DNA of 64,000 nt from Arthrobacter sp. H16F315 (GCF_024124825.1 NZ_JAMXSS010000002.1:2914001-2978000); one strand, 5' to 3'. Shown: positions 17,988 through 27,365, counted from the stretch's first letter. Made by a program: numbers and translations. The notes: generated from the sequence alone by a model not told the origin.

Positions 17988-19426
17988 TCGGCAACCACTG
18001 CAACAGCCAGGGCAAGTACGCGCAGGCCGAGCGCTGGTACCAGCACATCTTCGACCCCACCACCTCTGAGGTGGTCACGCCTGACCCGGTGCTCTCCGCA
18101 TCGGCCAATGAAGCCCGGCGCCGGGACCGGAACTGGCGCTACCTGGAATTCCGCGGCCTGACGTTGCCAACCATGCGCGCCATCCTCACGGATTCCTCGG
18201 CGATCGCGGCGTACCACAAGGATCCGTTCAACCCGCATGCCATTGCCAGGCTCCGGCTGAGCGCGTACCAAAAGTCGATAGTGATGCGGTACATCGACAA
18301 CAAGCTGGACCTCGCCGATTCCCTGTTCGAGCAGTTCCAGATGGAGACGGTCAACGAGGCACTCATCCACTACGCCACCGTTGCGGACATCCTGGGCGAC
18401 CGGCCGGCGCAGTTGGGCTCGTGCGGCCCAGACGCGGTGGACCCCCGCACCTACGAGAAGATCCAGCCGCTGATCAGTAGGGGCTCGGAGTTCCTGGTGG
18501 AAGCCGAGCACCTGGTGATCCAGGGAAAGCGCACCAAGGAGATGGGCAGCCGGCACAAGTATGTGCTGGATTCAGTGTCCTTTGAGCGGATCACCAAGCG
18601 GGCGCTCTCGTCGGAGCGGCTGAAGGCTGCTGGTGTGTTCAGTATCGAGGACGCGGGCCGGGTGGCACCCGACTCAACCAAGGCTGTCTTCGCCGCCAGC
18701 AATGCCGCGGCCATGCTGGTGGAGGACGCTGCCGCCGTCGCCGCTCCCGCCCCGCCGCCGCCGGGCCGGCAGCCGGCGGACCCGCGGCGGCTGTTCGAAC
18801 GGCGCGCGGAACTGCCGGTGGCCGGGCTGGCGATCCGGGCCAGGCTGATGGCCAACCGAATTCCACGATTCGAGACCGCCGACATTGACTCGCCCGCGGG
18901 TCTGGCCGGGCTGGGCCGCACCGGGACGGACGATCTGTACCCCGAGGCGATCAAGGAGCGCGAGACCGAGCGGGCGGACATCGACAAGGTGTTTGTGAAG
19001 TCCGTGGGATCGGTCGATGCCGGGACCCGGGTACTTGCCGTGCCGCCTCGGAAGGGGCTGCTGGAATTCGAACCGGACACAGCCGCCGTCAGCGCCGGGC
19101 CGGATTGGAAGCGGCTGGGCGCCTACGAGGGCAAAACCGGCTGCGGCCGGACGGGAAGGACCGGCCCACCCGGGTGCGGCCGGACAAGCGGCGGCCGGGA
19201 AGGTTTGGGGTGGCGTTCATTCGCCAGGTCAACCCGGTGTTTTGCATCCCGCCGAACAAGGACCTGCTGGCCTACTGGGACCGGCTCGAGGACAGGCTGT
19301 GGAAGCTGCGCAACTGCCGCGACATCAGCGGCGCGGTTCGCAAGCTCTCGCTGTTCGCCGCGGAGATCGATCCGATGGCATTGGTCCGGGCACGGGCGGA
19401 GGGCATGTCCTTGCAGGACGCGCTGA
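17882..19426 (+). CDS. Tc toxin TcA subunit, piece 2: central/C-terminal region
   Basis: This is a continuation of TcA, not a separate gene. It contains the strongly conserved family segment GPFGTYYREIFHHIPSLIG followed by NHCNSQGKYAQAERWYQHIFDPTT. Next come PEAEH-like helices (RSGS-type SRGSEFLVEAEHLVIQGK), a proline-rich insertion near 18745-18785 (APAPPPPGRQP) and a region of weak similarity. The frame goes wrong at about 19133-19136 (an AAAA run), after EGK; with one more A the reading becomes EGKNRLRPDGKDRP and continues in piece 3. There is no ribosome site or plausible start at its beginning. Confidence 0.8.
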   Translation: MSGNRIVNRVVSGRLDFTGPFGTYYREIFHHIPSLIGNHCNSQGKYAQAERWYQHIFDPTTSEVVTPDPVLSASANEARRRDRNWRYLEFRGLTLPTMRAILTDSSAIAAYHKDPFNPHAIARLRLSAYQKSIVMRYIDNKLDLADSLFEQFQMETVNEALIHYATVADILGDRPAQLGSCGPDAVDPRTYEKIQPLISRGSEFLVEAEHLVIQGKRTKEMGSRHKYVLDSVSFERITKRALSSERLKAAGVFSIEDAGRVAPDSTKAVFAASNAAAMLVEDAAAVAAPAPPPPGRQPADPRRLFERRAELPVAGLAIRARLMANRIPRFETADIDSPAGLAGLGRTGTDDLYPEAIKERETERADIDKVFVKSVGSVDAGTRVLAVPPRKGLLEFEPDTAAVSAGPDWKRLGAYEGKTGCGRTGRTGPPGCGRTSGGREGLGWRSFARSTRCFASRRTRTCWPTGTGSRTGCGSCATAATSAARFASSRCSPRRSIRWHWSGHGRRACPCRTR

Positions 19427-19854
19427 CCAGCCTCAACGGTGACGTGCCGCAGTATCGGTTCTCGTTCCTGTTGGAGAAGGCCAAGAGCCAAGCCACCGCG
19501 GTGCAGGGCTTCGGGAACGCACTGCAAGCGGCGGTGGAAAGGCGCGACGGCGAACAGCTGAACCTGCTGCGGGCCCAGCATCAGCAGCAGATCCTGGACC
19601 TCACCACCCGCACGCGCGAACAGGAACGGGACGCGGCGGCAAACGCGGTGGCCAGCCTGGAGCGGCACCGAACCACTGTGGCCAACCGGAAGGCCTATTT
19701 CGATGGGCTGGTGGACGGCAGCCTCACGGCGTCCGAGCGGACGGAGCGGATCAGCAAGCACATTGCCAGTGGCGCACGGATGACCGAAGCCACGCTGGGC
19801 TTCCTGTCCGGCGCGCTGCACCTGATCCCCAACTGGGCTCCCCGTTCGCCATGA
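19105..19854 (+). CDS. Tc toxin TcA subunit, piece 3
   Basis: This TcA continuation is meaningful from about 19137. It carries the well-conserved PVFCIPPNKDLLAYWDRLEDRLWKLRNCRDI region (seen here as PPNKDLLAYWDRLED, WKLRNCRDISG), then a coiled coil rich in Gln/Arg (EQLNLLRAQHQQQILDLTTR). This corresponds to the helical shaft and channel region close to the C-terminal TcB-binding domain. It stops at 19854 in the middle of a conserved stretch; the expected reading is LIPNLGSPFAMKYGG, which needs one extra base near 19833. No independent start site is present. Confidence 0.8.
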   Translation: MEAAGRLRGQNRLRPDGKDRPTRVRPDKRRPGRFGVAFIRQVNPVFCIPPNKDLLAYWDRLEDRLWKLRNCRDISGAVRKLSLFAAEIDPMALVRARAEGMSLQDALTSLNGDVPQYRFSFLLEKAKSQATAVQGFGNALQAAVERRDGEQLNLLRAQHQQQILDLTTRTREQERDAAANAVASLERHRTTVANRKAYFDGLVDGSLTASERTERISKHIASGARMTEATLGFLSGALHLIPNWAPRSP

Positions 19855-21386
19855 AGTACGGCGGCGTGGAGGCCGGCTGGAGCGCCCACAACTTCGCGGT
19901 CGGAACCCGGGCCACGGGCGACTTCGCCGATGCGCTGGCCACGAGCGCCGCCGTCGAGGCTGGCTTCGACCGGCGGGAGCAGGGCTGGAAGCAACAGGTG
20001 GATGCGGCAGCGGATGACTTGGCCGAGATCGATCTGCAGCTGACGGGGATGAAGCTGCGCCGGGACATTGCGGAGCGGAACATCACCGTCCATACCAGGG
20101 CTGCCGAGCAGGCTGAAGAGGTCCTGGACCTGTACGAAAATCACTTCACCGGTGTGGGACTCTATGCCTTCCTGGCCACCACCTTGCAGCGGCTCCACCG
20201 CGAGGCGTTTAATACGGCGCTCTCCATGGCGCGGATGGCGGAGCAGGCGTTCCGGTTTGAGCGGGGCGAGGATTCCTATCGGCTGGGCGGCTCGTATTGG
20301 GATAGCGAGTATGTGGGCCTGTCTGCCGGGGCACAGCTGGTGGTGGACCTGCAGCAGCTGGAGCGGCGCTACGTGGAGACCAATATCCGGGATCTTGAGA
20401 TCGATCAATCATTCTCGCTGAGCCAACTGGATCCCACCGCGTTGGTGCAGCTCAAAACCACCGGCGAGTGTGCCTTCGACATTCCCGAGGTGCTCTTCGA
20501 TGTGGTCTACCCCGGGCACTACTTCCGCCGGATCAAGTCCGCCCGGATCACCATTCCCTGTGTCACGGGACCGTTCGCGAACGTCAGCGCCACGTTGCAA
20601 CTGAATGAGAGCTGGATCCGGAAGGAGGCCAAGTTGGGGGCCGCGAATGTGACGCAAATGCCCGACGCGCGGGCCGCCCTGATCGCCACCAGTACCGCAC
20701 AAAGCGACCCGGGGGTGTTCGAACTGAACTTCCGGGACGAGCGGTACATGCCGTTCGAGGGGGCGGGCGCCATCAGCAGCTGGCAGTTGACGTTACCGAA
20801 GAGCTTCCGGCAGTTCGACTACGGCACCATCAACGATGTTGTGCTCCGGCTGGCGTACACCTCGAAGTACGACGGTGTGCTGCGGGACAAGACCGAGGCG
20901 CTGCAGGCCGCCACCGAGGGCACCATCCTGAACGTTCTGGCTAACAATCCGCTGCAGCACGTGGTGTCGCTGCGGAACCAGTTCTCCAACACGTTCAACG
21001 CGTTGCTGCACTCCCCTGCCGCTACCGATGCCGGATTCACGCTGATGAGCACACACCTGCCGTACTTCCTCAACGGCCGAGGCGTCACGGTGAGCTCGGC
21101 GAAGCTGGCGCTGCGGACCAAGCCGGGCGGGCCAGCGTTGGCGGGTCTGAAGTTCTCGGTGGACGGGACAACCAACGGTGCGTTTGCCGCGGATCCGACG
21201 CTGGGCGGGTTGCCGTCCGTGGACGTCACCGGATCCTTCGCCAACGGTTTCGCGGACGCACACGTCGTTCGGGTTGTTGCCGCTGGCGGGCTGGCGCCTG
21301 CTGCCCCGGTGGCCGGTGATCAATCGGCACTGGATGGGACCGAGCTGTTGGATGTGATGTTCGTGCTGGAGCTGGCGGTCGCCTAA
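19851..21386 (+). CDS. Tc toxin TcA subunit, piece 4: channel and TcB-binding C-terminus
   Basis: The final part of TcA. It has long amphipathic helices (the alpha-pore channel, AFLATTLQRLHREAFNTALS) followed by the TcB-binding domain: RLGGSYWDSEYVGLSAGAQL, SLSQLDPTALVQLKTTGEC, FDVVYPGHYFRRIKSARITI and PCVTGPFANVSATLQL. These match the most conserved part of TcA. In known complexes this domain docks onto the TcB beta-propeller gate. Although the frame has its own ATG at 19851, that Met lies inside a conserved segment and has no ribosome site, so it should not be taken as a separate gene. Confidence 0.85.
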   Translation: MKYGGVEAGWSAHNFAVGTRATGDFADALATSAAVEAGFDRREQGWKQQVDAAADDLAEIDLQLTGMKLRRDIAERNITVHTRAAEQAEEVLDLYENHFTGVGLYAFLATTLQRLHREAFNTALSMARMAEQAFRFERGEDSYRLGGSYWDSEYVGLSAGAQLVVDLQQLERRYVETNIRDLEIDQSFSLSQLDPTALVQLKTTGECAFDIPEVLFDVVYPGHYFRRIKSARITIPCVTGPFANVSATLQLNESWIRKEAKLGAANVTQMPDARAALIATSTAQSDPGVFELNFRDERYMPFEGAGAISSWQLTLPKSFRQFDYGTINDVVLRLAYTSKYDGVLRDKTEALQAATEGTILNVLANNPLQHVVSLRNQFSNTFNALLHSPAATDAGFTLMSTHLPYFLNGRGVTVSSAKLALRTKPGGPALAGLKFSVDGTTNGAFAADPTLGGLPSVDVTGSFANGFADAHVVRVVAAGGLAPAAPVAGDQSALDGTELLDVMFVLELAVA

Positions 21387-21496
21387 TGGCCGTGGTCCGG
21401 GCCGGGCGTTTGCAGCCTTCGTCGAAGAGGCCGCATACGTCAGTGCCGACGTGGATCTTGGGCGAGTGTTCCATTTTGATGTTCAGGAACCTCCAT

Positions 21497-22398
21497 CTAC
21501 CCGACGTTGGCCATCACGAGGTCGCACATTTGACGCACCCGTGCGGCCCGCTCAAGGGGTGACGCCGCGGCCCCTGGCAGGCCGATCTTGAGACCAATGA
21601 TCGGCGGCCTGCCGGCTTCGCGAAGGCATCCGGCGATTTCGCGGGTGGTAAGCAGGGAACTGGCCGGAGCTCCTTCGACCTCGACGGCAGGCAGATGGGC
21701 ATCGATCCACGGGTAACCGAACTCGGTGGCTTCGGGGAACACCCGGAAAACATCAGGCCGTTGAGAACTCCCGCTTCGTGCGCCTCGGCCACATGGGCTG
21801 CTGCCGTGCGCCGCTGACCTGTCTCGATGACGGTCCGGGCCCAGTTCACGAGCATTCCGATGTCCTGGCCCTGCTCCCGAAACGCCCGGACGAGGTTGGT
21901 TTCGTCGCTGAATGAAAGAAATCCCTTTTCAGGAACCCGTCCGGGACGCGGTGCATCGCAGTGTTCAACCACCAGGGAGGTGCCCTGCCAGTCCCACCCT
22001 AGGATCTCCCAGAGCGACTCCGCGAAGGCCGCTGGAGTGCCATGCCCGGACGGAGCAGAATGCAACGCGACGGCCTCCACCCGGTGCCCCTGGTCCCGAA
22101 GGCCTGCGACATAGCCCAAGATCCCTGCCGTGAAGTCAACGGCGGCCCGACGCCCTTCCCGGTCCGTGGAGGCGAGTCCGAACCGCGCGTCTGCGCCGGC
22201 TCTCTGCATGGTTCCGGGAATTGCGGTGACCACCGCTGACCAGTCGGCGTTCGCCCCGGCAGGCCACGGGTCGCCGCCCCAGGCGCGGTAGGGAAGCTCG
22301 AGGCCGCGGATAGCGGCGAGTGCTGCGAGTTCCTCGAAGAACTGACTCTGCAGAAGCCCCTCGGGCTGGGCCGGATAGGCGCCGACGATCAGTGACAC
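21497..22398 (-). CDS. DUF4862 family protein (TIM-barrel-like), nan-locus associated, one frameshift
   Basis: About 300 residues after repair. The start is GTG 22398 behind AAGGAGAG; the reading SLIVGAYPAQPEG onward is typical of DUF4862, which resembles sugar-phosphate isomerase/epimerase TIM barrels. The C-terminal part (FPEATEFGYPWIDAHLP, then GLKIGLPGAA) is in another frame. Adding one G to the GGG run (complement of 21742-21744) restores FSGVFPEATEFGY. The enzyme has no established activity. It is divergent from the sialic-acid importer with 160 bases between the starts, and a predicted regulator site lies in that gap, so it is probably co-regulated and may process a sialic-acid-derived or linked sugar (inference). 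Confidence 0.7.
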
Positions 22399-22510
22399 AT
22401 TCTCTCCTTCGATCTGGATGCTGCGTACGTCGCCCGGGGGTTCGCCAACTTGCGGTTCTACACCCGCTTGACGGGCCCGTGTGATGCCCCTTACAGTTTT
22501 CACTACAAGC

Positions 22511-22531
22511 ATCGGACGTCCTACATCCGAT
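22511..22531. promoter_or_regulatory. Putative NanR (FadR/GntR-type) operator in the divergent nan promoter
   Basis: The inverted repeat ATCGGA...TCCGAT (22511-22516 and 22526-22531) overlaps the 8-bp palindrome GGACGTCC (22514-22521). The same core, with matching flanks (AT-x-GGACGTCC-x-A-xx-TCC), occurs 61-68 bases upstream of the GntR gene at 31791-31798. It lies between the DUF4862 start and the importer start. Operator function is inferred from the shared position and pattern. Confidence 0.45.
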
Positions 22532-22558
22532 AAATATACTCGAATGGTGAGGCAAATT

Positions 22559-24202
22559 ATGAGCAGGACATCAATGAACTTGCCGCTGGTCAATGACGCC
22601 AGCCGCCGGAGCTTCCTCAAGTTGTCAGGCGCCCTGGGCATGGCCGCGGCTTTCACCACTTCTCTCGCCGCCTGCGGCGGAGCCGCCACCACAACGGCAG
22701 GACCGGGGGCAAACACTGCACCGATCAACAAGGACCTCATCATCGAAGCGGGCATCTCCTACGCCCTGTCTACCGGGTTCGACCCGCTGTCGTCCTCGGG
22801 CGCCACGCCGCTGGCCGCCAACCTGCACGTCTACGAGGGCCTGGTCGAACTGCATCCCGCCACCCGCGAGCCGTACAACGCCCTCGCTGCGGCCGATCCC
22901 AAGCAGATCAACGACACTACTTACCAGGTGACACTCCGCGACGGCGCTAAGTTCCACAACGGTTCCCCGGTCACCGCCGAGGACGTGGTCTTCTCCTTCA
23001 CCCGCGTGATGGACCCGGCGAACAAGTCGCTCTTCTCCCAGTTCATCCCGTTCATCCAGGACGTCAAGGCCGTCGACGCGAAGACCGTCGAGTTCGCGCT
23101 GAAGTACGCCTTCCCGGGCTTCGCCCCCCGTATTTCCGTCGTCAAGATCGTTCCCAAGGCCGTGGCGAATTTCCCGCTCGGTTCGGACCAGCTCAAAGCA
23201 TTCGACGCCAAGCCGGTCGGTACCGGCCCCTACAAGCTGGTCTCCGCAGTCAAGGACGACAAGATTGTCTTCGAGGCAAACCCGGACTACAACGGCCCCA
23301 TGCCAGCCCTGGCCAAGGGCATGAACTGGCTCCTGCTCTCCGACGCCGCCGCCCGCGTCACGGCGATGCAGTCCGGTCGTGTGCAGGCGATCGAGGATGT
23401 CCCGTACCTTGACATTGACGGACTGAAATCGAAGGCGACGGTGGAATCCGTCCAGTCTTTTGGGCTGCTCTTCCTGATGTTTAATTGCGCCCGGGCCCCG
23501 TTCGACAACAAGCTGGTCCGCCAAGCCTTGCACTACGGCTTGGACAAGGACTCCATCATTAAGAAGGCACTGTTCGGGAACGCCAAGGCCGCCAGCTCCT
23601 ACTTCCAGGAAGGGCACCCGGACTACGTCAAGGCCAAGAATGTCTACGGCTATGACCCCGGGAAAGCCGAGGATCTGCTGAAGCAGGCCGGCGTCACAAA
23701 CCTCGAATTTGAACTGCTCACCACGGACACAGCCTGGGTCAAGGATGTGGCCCCGCTGATGCTGGAATCCTGGAACAAGATCCCGGGCGTCAAGGTCACC
23801 CTAAAGAACCTGCAATCCGGTGCGTTGTACACGGACCGGGTGGGCAAGGGAGATTTCTCCGTCGTCGCCGCCCCGGGCGACCCGTCCGTCTTCGGCAACG
23901 ACGCCGACCTGCTGCTGAGCTGGTTCTACGCCGGCGACACCTGGATGAAGGGCCGCGCGTATTGGGCCGCCACCCCGGAACGCGCGACACTTGTGGACCT
24001 CATGGCGAAAGCCGGGCGGTCCACCAAGGCTGAAGCGAAAAAGGTGACCGGCGACATCGTGGATCTGGTGTCCGAAGAGCTCCCGCTGTATCCGATCTTC
24101 CACCGCCAGCTTCCGAGCGCCTGGGATGCCAAGAAGCTCAGCGGCTTCAAGCCGCTGCCCACCACCGGTGTCGGCTTCATCGGCGTCGGGCGCACGGCCT
24201 GA
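22559..24202 (+). CDS. ABC transporter substrate-binding lipoprotein (peptide/SBP_bac_5 family), probable sialic-acid binding
   Basis: A 547-residue periplasmic-type binding protein exported by the Tat route and lipidated. RRSFLK is the twin-arginine motif, then a hydrophobic core and the lipobox SLAAC. The mature protein has family 5 features: [44 protein letters not shown] and [14 protein letters not shown]. Family 5 normally binds peptides, nickel or opines, but SatA of the Haemophilus ducreyi sialic-acid importer belongs here. The four downstream transport domains and the nanA-nanK-nanE enzymes argue for sialic acid. The start could also be ATG 22574; 22559 is chosen for GTGAGG upstream. 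A hairpin follows the stop. Confidence 0.85.
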   Translation: MSRTSMNLPLVNDASRRSFLKLSGALGMAAAFTTSLAACGGAATTTAGPGANTAPINKDLIIEAGISYALSTGFDPLSSSGATPLAANLHVYEGLVELHPATREPYNALAAADPKQINDTTYQVTLRDGAKFHNGSPVTAEDVVFSFTRVMDPANKSLFSQFIPFIQDVKAVDAKTVEFALKYAFPGFAPRISVVKIVPKAVANFPLGSDQLKAFDAKPVGTGPYKLVSAVKDDKIVFEANPDYNGPMPALAKGMNWLLLSDAAARVTAMQSGRVQAIEDVPYLDIDGLKSKATVESVQSFGLLFLMFNCARAPFDNKLVRQALHYGLDKDSIIKKALFGNAKAASSYFQEGHPDYVKAKNVYGYDPGKAEDLLKQAGVTNLEFELLTTDTAWVKDVAPLMLESWNKIPGVKVTLKNLQSGALYTDRVGKGDFSVVAAPGDPSVFGNDADLLLSWFYAGDTWMKGRAYWAATPERATLVDLMAKAGRSTKAEAKKVTGDIVDLVSEELPLYPIFHRQLPSAWDAKKLSGFKPLPTTGVGFIGVGRTA

Positions 24203-24218
24203 TTCCGGCCGAATAGGT

Positions 24219-24254
24219 CCAGGTCCGGGCGGGCCCCCTCCCGCCCGGACCTGG
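24219..24254 (+). terminator. Intra-operon hairpin after the substrate-binding protein gene
   Basis: A perfect 15-bp stem (24219-24233 with 24240-24254; CCAGGTCCGGGCGGG) encloses the loop CCCCCT. No T-run follows. In ABC importer operons such hairpins often stabilise the upstream mRNA or stop part of the transcripts, so that more binding protein is made than membrane subunits. Confidence 0.6.
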
Positions 24255-24315
24255 ATGACCTGCCCCCGGTGCCGGCTGAGGCCGGGACAAACTTCCACGA
24301 ATTCCGGAGACAATT

Positions 24316-25272
24316 TTGGTCACGATATTGCGCCTGCTGGGCCGCAGGCTTGCGGCGCTGCCCCTGATGATCCTTGGCATTACCCTGCTGGTGTTCCTGG
24401 TCCTTCAGGCCGCCCCAGGCGATCAGGCGAGCAGCGCCCTGGGCGACGGTGCCAGTGAGGAAGCCAAGGAACAGTACCGCCAGAACAACGGGCTCAACGA
24501 TTCCCTGGTTCTGCAGTACTTCCGGTTCCTCGGGAAGCTGCTCCAGTTTGATCTCGGGGTCACCACGCCGCCGGCAAAGTCGGTGGCCGACATGATCGCT
24601 GCCGCGTTTCCGCTGACCCTGCAACTGACCTTCCTGGGGGTGCTGATCGCCGTTCTGCTCTCGCTTCCCTTCGGCATCATCGGTGCACTCTACCGGGACA
24701 AATGGCAGGACCAACTGGTCCGGGTGTTCTCCATCGCCGCCGTGGCAACACCGTCATTTTGGCTGGGCATCCTGCTGATCCAGTGGTTCGCCCTTGGCGC
24801 CAGCCCGTCCTTCCCCTCGGGCGGCCTCGCAACACCCGAATCCGGCTTCGGCGGGTGGCTGAACTCGATGACGCTCCCGGCCCTTGCCCTCGCCATCCCG
24901 GTCTCCGCCTCCCTGATCCGTGTGGTCCGCACCTCGATGGTCGAGGAACTTGACCGCGACTACGTCCGGACAGCAATCGGCAACGGTGTCCCCTACCGGG
25001 AAGTCGTATCAAAAAACGTCCTCCGGAACGCGCTTGTCACACCGGTGACGGTCCTGGGACTGCGGATCGGCTATCTACTCGGAGGCGCCGTTGTGATCGA
25101 AATGATCTTTGCCCTGCCCGGCATGGGCCAGTTGATCCTCAACGGAATCACCAACCTCGACGTCAACCTCGTCCAAGGGGTGGTCCTGACCATCTCAGTG
25201 ACCTTCGTACTCGTGAACATCGCCGTCGACCTTCTCTACCTGCTCATCAACCCCCGAATCAGGACGGTCTGA
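24316..25272 (+). CDS. ABC transporter permease (DppB/SatB-type)
   Basis: A 318-residue inner-membrane permease with about six transmembrane segments. The N-terminal LRLLGRRLAALPLMILGITL is typical of DppB/OppB proteins, and the EAA-like cytoplasmic loop is seen at DYVRTAIGNGVPYREVVSKN VLRNAL. It starts at TTG 24316 after GGAGA and lies 3 bases before the second permease. With its partner it forms the membrane channel of the predicted sialic-acid importer. Confidence 0.88.
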   Translation: MVTILRLLGRRLAALPLMILGITLLVFLVLQAAPGDQASSALGDGASEEAKEQYRQNNGLNDSLVLQYFRFLGKLLQFDLGVTTPPAKSVADMIAAAFPLTLQLTFLGVLIAVLLSLPFGIIGALYRDKWQDQLVRVFSIAAVATPSFWLGILLIQWFALGASPSFPSGGLATPESGFGGWLNSMTLPALALAIPVSASLIRVVRTSMVEELDRDYVRTAIGNGVPYREVVSKNVLRNALVTPVTVLGLRIGYLLGGAVVIEMIFALPGMGQLILNGITNLDVNLVQGVVLTISVTFVLVNIAVDLLYLLINPRIRTV

Positions 25273-25275
25273 CCC

Positions 25276-26205
25276 ATGCGCAGCAAACTCGCTGAACGCC
25301 TCAGCGCCCCCGGAATCCGGTTCAAGGCCCTTCCATGGACCTCCCGGCTCGCGCTCCTCTTCCTGATGGCCATCACCGTTTCCGCCATCTTGGCGCCCCT
25401 CATCGCCCCGCACGACCCCCTGGAATCCTTCACCCCGGCGACGGCGCCCGGCGGGGAGCACCTCTTCGGCACCGACCGGCTGGGACGTGACATCTTCTCG
25501 CGCCTGCTCTATGGCGCGCAGTCCTCCCTGATGATCGGCCTGGGCGCCGTGTCGCTGGCCATGGCTGCCGGCGCGCTGCTCGGCTCCCTGGCCGCGACCT
25601 CCAGCAAACCGGTCAACGAACTGATCATGCGGCTTATGGACATTCTTATGGCGTTCCCCGGCATCGCCCTGGCCGCTGTGCTGCTGGCGGCATTCGGCAA
25701 TACAGTGCCCACCATCATCGTGGCCATTGCGGTGATCTACACGCCCCAGCTCGCCCGGGTGGTCCGCGCCAACGTCCTCTCCCAATACGGCGAAGACTAT
25801 GTCCGCGCCGCGCGGGTAATTGGCGCCGGCCGCTTCTACCTCCTGCTGAAGCACGTCGTGCGCAACACCGCGGCCCCGGTCCTGGTGTTCGCCACAGTGA
25901 TGGTCGCGGACGCGATCATCCTGGAGGCTTCGCTCTCTTTCCTCGGCGCCGGCGTCCAGGACCCCGCGCCGTCCTGGGGCAATGTGATCTCCTACGGCCG
26001 CAACCTCGTCCTGTCCGGCGGCTGGTGGGCCACCACGTTCGCCGGCCTCACCATACTGCTCACAGTGCTCGCCCTGAACATCCTGGCCGAGGGCCTCACG
26101 GATGCCATGGTCAATCCGAAGCTCCGCCGGGCACCCGTTGTCAAGGACGACGACGGGTCATCCCCGCCGCTGTGGCCGTCGACGCCGAGATCGGCACCTC
26201 GGTAG
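25276..26205 (+). CDS. ABC transporter permease (DppC/SatC-type); possibly the N-terminal half of a permease-ATPase fusion
   Basis: A 309-residue permease of the DppC branch: FGTDRLGRDIFSRLLYGAQS, the EAA-like loop DYVRAARVIGAGRFYLLLKH and LEASLSFLGAGVQDPAPSWG. The core normally ends near NPKLRR. The remaining codons after the GGG at 26155-26157 look out of frame. One extra G there gives DDDGVIPAAVAVDAEIG and runs without a stop into the following ATPase. Fused DppC-DppD proteins are known in Actinobacteria, so 25276-27365 may be a single gene of about 696 aa. It partners with the permease just upstream. Confidence 0.85.
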   Translation: MRSKLAERLSAPGIRFKALPWTSRLALLFLMAITVSAILAPLIAPHDPLESFTPATAPGGEHLFGTDRLGRDIFSRLLYGAQSSLMIGLGAVSLAMAAGALLGSLAATSSKPVNELIMRLMDILMAFPGIALAAVLLAAFGNTVPTIIVAIAVIYTPQLARVVRANVLSQYGEDYVRAARVIGAGRFYLLLKHVVRNTAAPVLVFATVMVADAIILEASLSFLGAGVQDPAPSWGNVISYGRNLVLSGGWWATTFAGLTILLTVLALNILAEGLTDAMVNPKLRRAPVVKDDDGSSPPLWPSTPRSAPR

Positions 26206-27365
26206 CCCAAGGCTCCGTGCTGGAGCAGCATGAGCTCGACGTCGTCCGCGCCGCTGTGGCCGATGCTGTCCCGGAGGCCGGATGCCCTCAGGACAGGCAG
26301 GTCCCAACGGCCAATCCCCACGCCCTGCTGGACCAGGAGCTGAAACTGCTCGCCACCGTCGAAGCCGGACGGACCGACCGCCTCCCCCAGGTCCCCGACA
26401 CCGCGCGCACGGTCCTCGAGGTCAAGAACCTATCCATCCGCTTCCCGGGGCGCTTCGGCGACACCGACATCGTGGACAACGTCTCCTTCAACGTCCGCGA
26501 GGGCGAAACCATGGGGCTCGTCGGCGAATCCGGCTGCGGCAAGTCCATCACGTCCCTGGCCATCATGGGACTGCTGCCCAAGACTGCCAAGATCTCCGGC
26601 TCGATCACCTTCAACGGCAAGGAACTGCTGGACCCCTCAACCGGCCACGGCAGCACCCAGGCCTACCAAGGTCTACGGGGCCAGCAAATCGCCATGGTCT
26701 ACCAGGACGCGCTGAGCTCGCTCAACCCCTCGATGAAAATCAAGGACCAGCTGGAGCAACTCACCCGCCGCGGCGGTCGCAAGACCCCGGCCGAGCTTCT
26801 CGAAATGGTCAAGCTGGATCCCGTCCGCACCCTGGCCAGCTACCCGCACGAGCTCTCCGGCGGCCAGCGGCAGCGTGTCCTGATCGCCATGGCACTGTCC
26901 CGCTCGCCCCGGATCGTCGTCGCTGACGAGCCCACCACCGCACTGGACGTGACCGTCCAGCACCAGGTGGTGCAGCTGCTCAACGAGCTGCGCGAGCAAC
27001 TGGGCTTCGCCATGGTGTTCGTCAGCCATGACCTCGCCCTGGTGGCGTCACTCGCGCACCGCATCACCGTGATGTATGCCGGGCAGGTCGTGGAGTCCGC
27101 GCAGGCATCCGCCCTGCTCCAGAACCCGCGGCACGAATACACCCGGGGCCTGCTCGGCGCCGTGCTCTCCATTGAGGCCGACGCCGCCCGCCTGCACCAG
27201 ATCCCCGGCACAGTACCATCACCGAGGGCGTTCTCCACCGGCGACAGGTTTGCTCCCCGTTCGCTGCGGCCCGACGCCGACCCGGACCAGCGGCTCGTCC
27301 TGACCCCAGTTGACCAAAAAAGCGACCACTACTGGGCCAGCCACCTCAAGGAGGATGCCAAGTGA
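26172..27365 (+). CDS. ABC transporter ATP-binding protein (DppD/SatD-type)
   Basis: The ATPase domain begins at about VLEVKNLSIRFPG (nt 26410). It has Walker A GESGCGKS, the signature LSGGQRQRV, Walker B IVVADEPTTALD and the H-loop FVSHD, followed by the C-terminal oligopeptide/dipeptide extension. The N-terminal 80 residues are a non-ATPase linker rich in Ala/Val/Asp. The start is uncertain: GTG 26172 or 26217 would overlap the permease, or there is no separate start because the gene is fused to it. It ends with a 4-base overlap to the next ATPase, whose ribosome site AAGGAGG lies inside this gene. Confidence 0.8.
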   Translation: MAVDAEIGTSVAQGSVLEQHELDVVRAAVADAVPEAGCPQDRQVPTANPHALLDQELKLLATVEAGRTDRLPQVPDTARTVLEVKNLSIRFPGRFGDTDIVDNVSFNVREGETMGLVGESGCGKSITSLAIMGLLPKTAKISGSITFNGKELLDPSTGHGSTQAYQGLRGQQIAMVYQDALSSLNPSMKIKDQLEQLTRRGGRKTPAELLEMVKLDPVRTLASYPHELSGGQRQRVLIAMALSRSPRIVVADEPTTALDVTVQHQVVQLLNELREQLGFAMVFVSHDLALVASLAHRITVMYAGQVVESAQASALLQNPRHEYTRGLLGAVLSIEADAARLHQIPGTVPSPRAFSTGDRFAPRSLRPDADPDQRLVLTPVDQKSDHYWASHLKEDAK

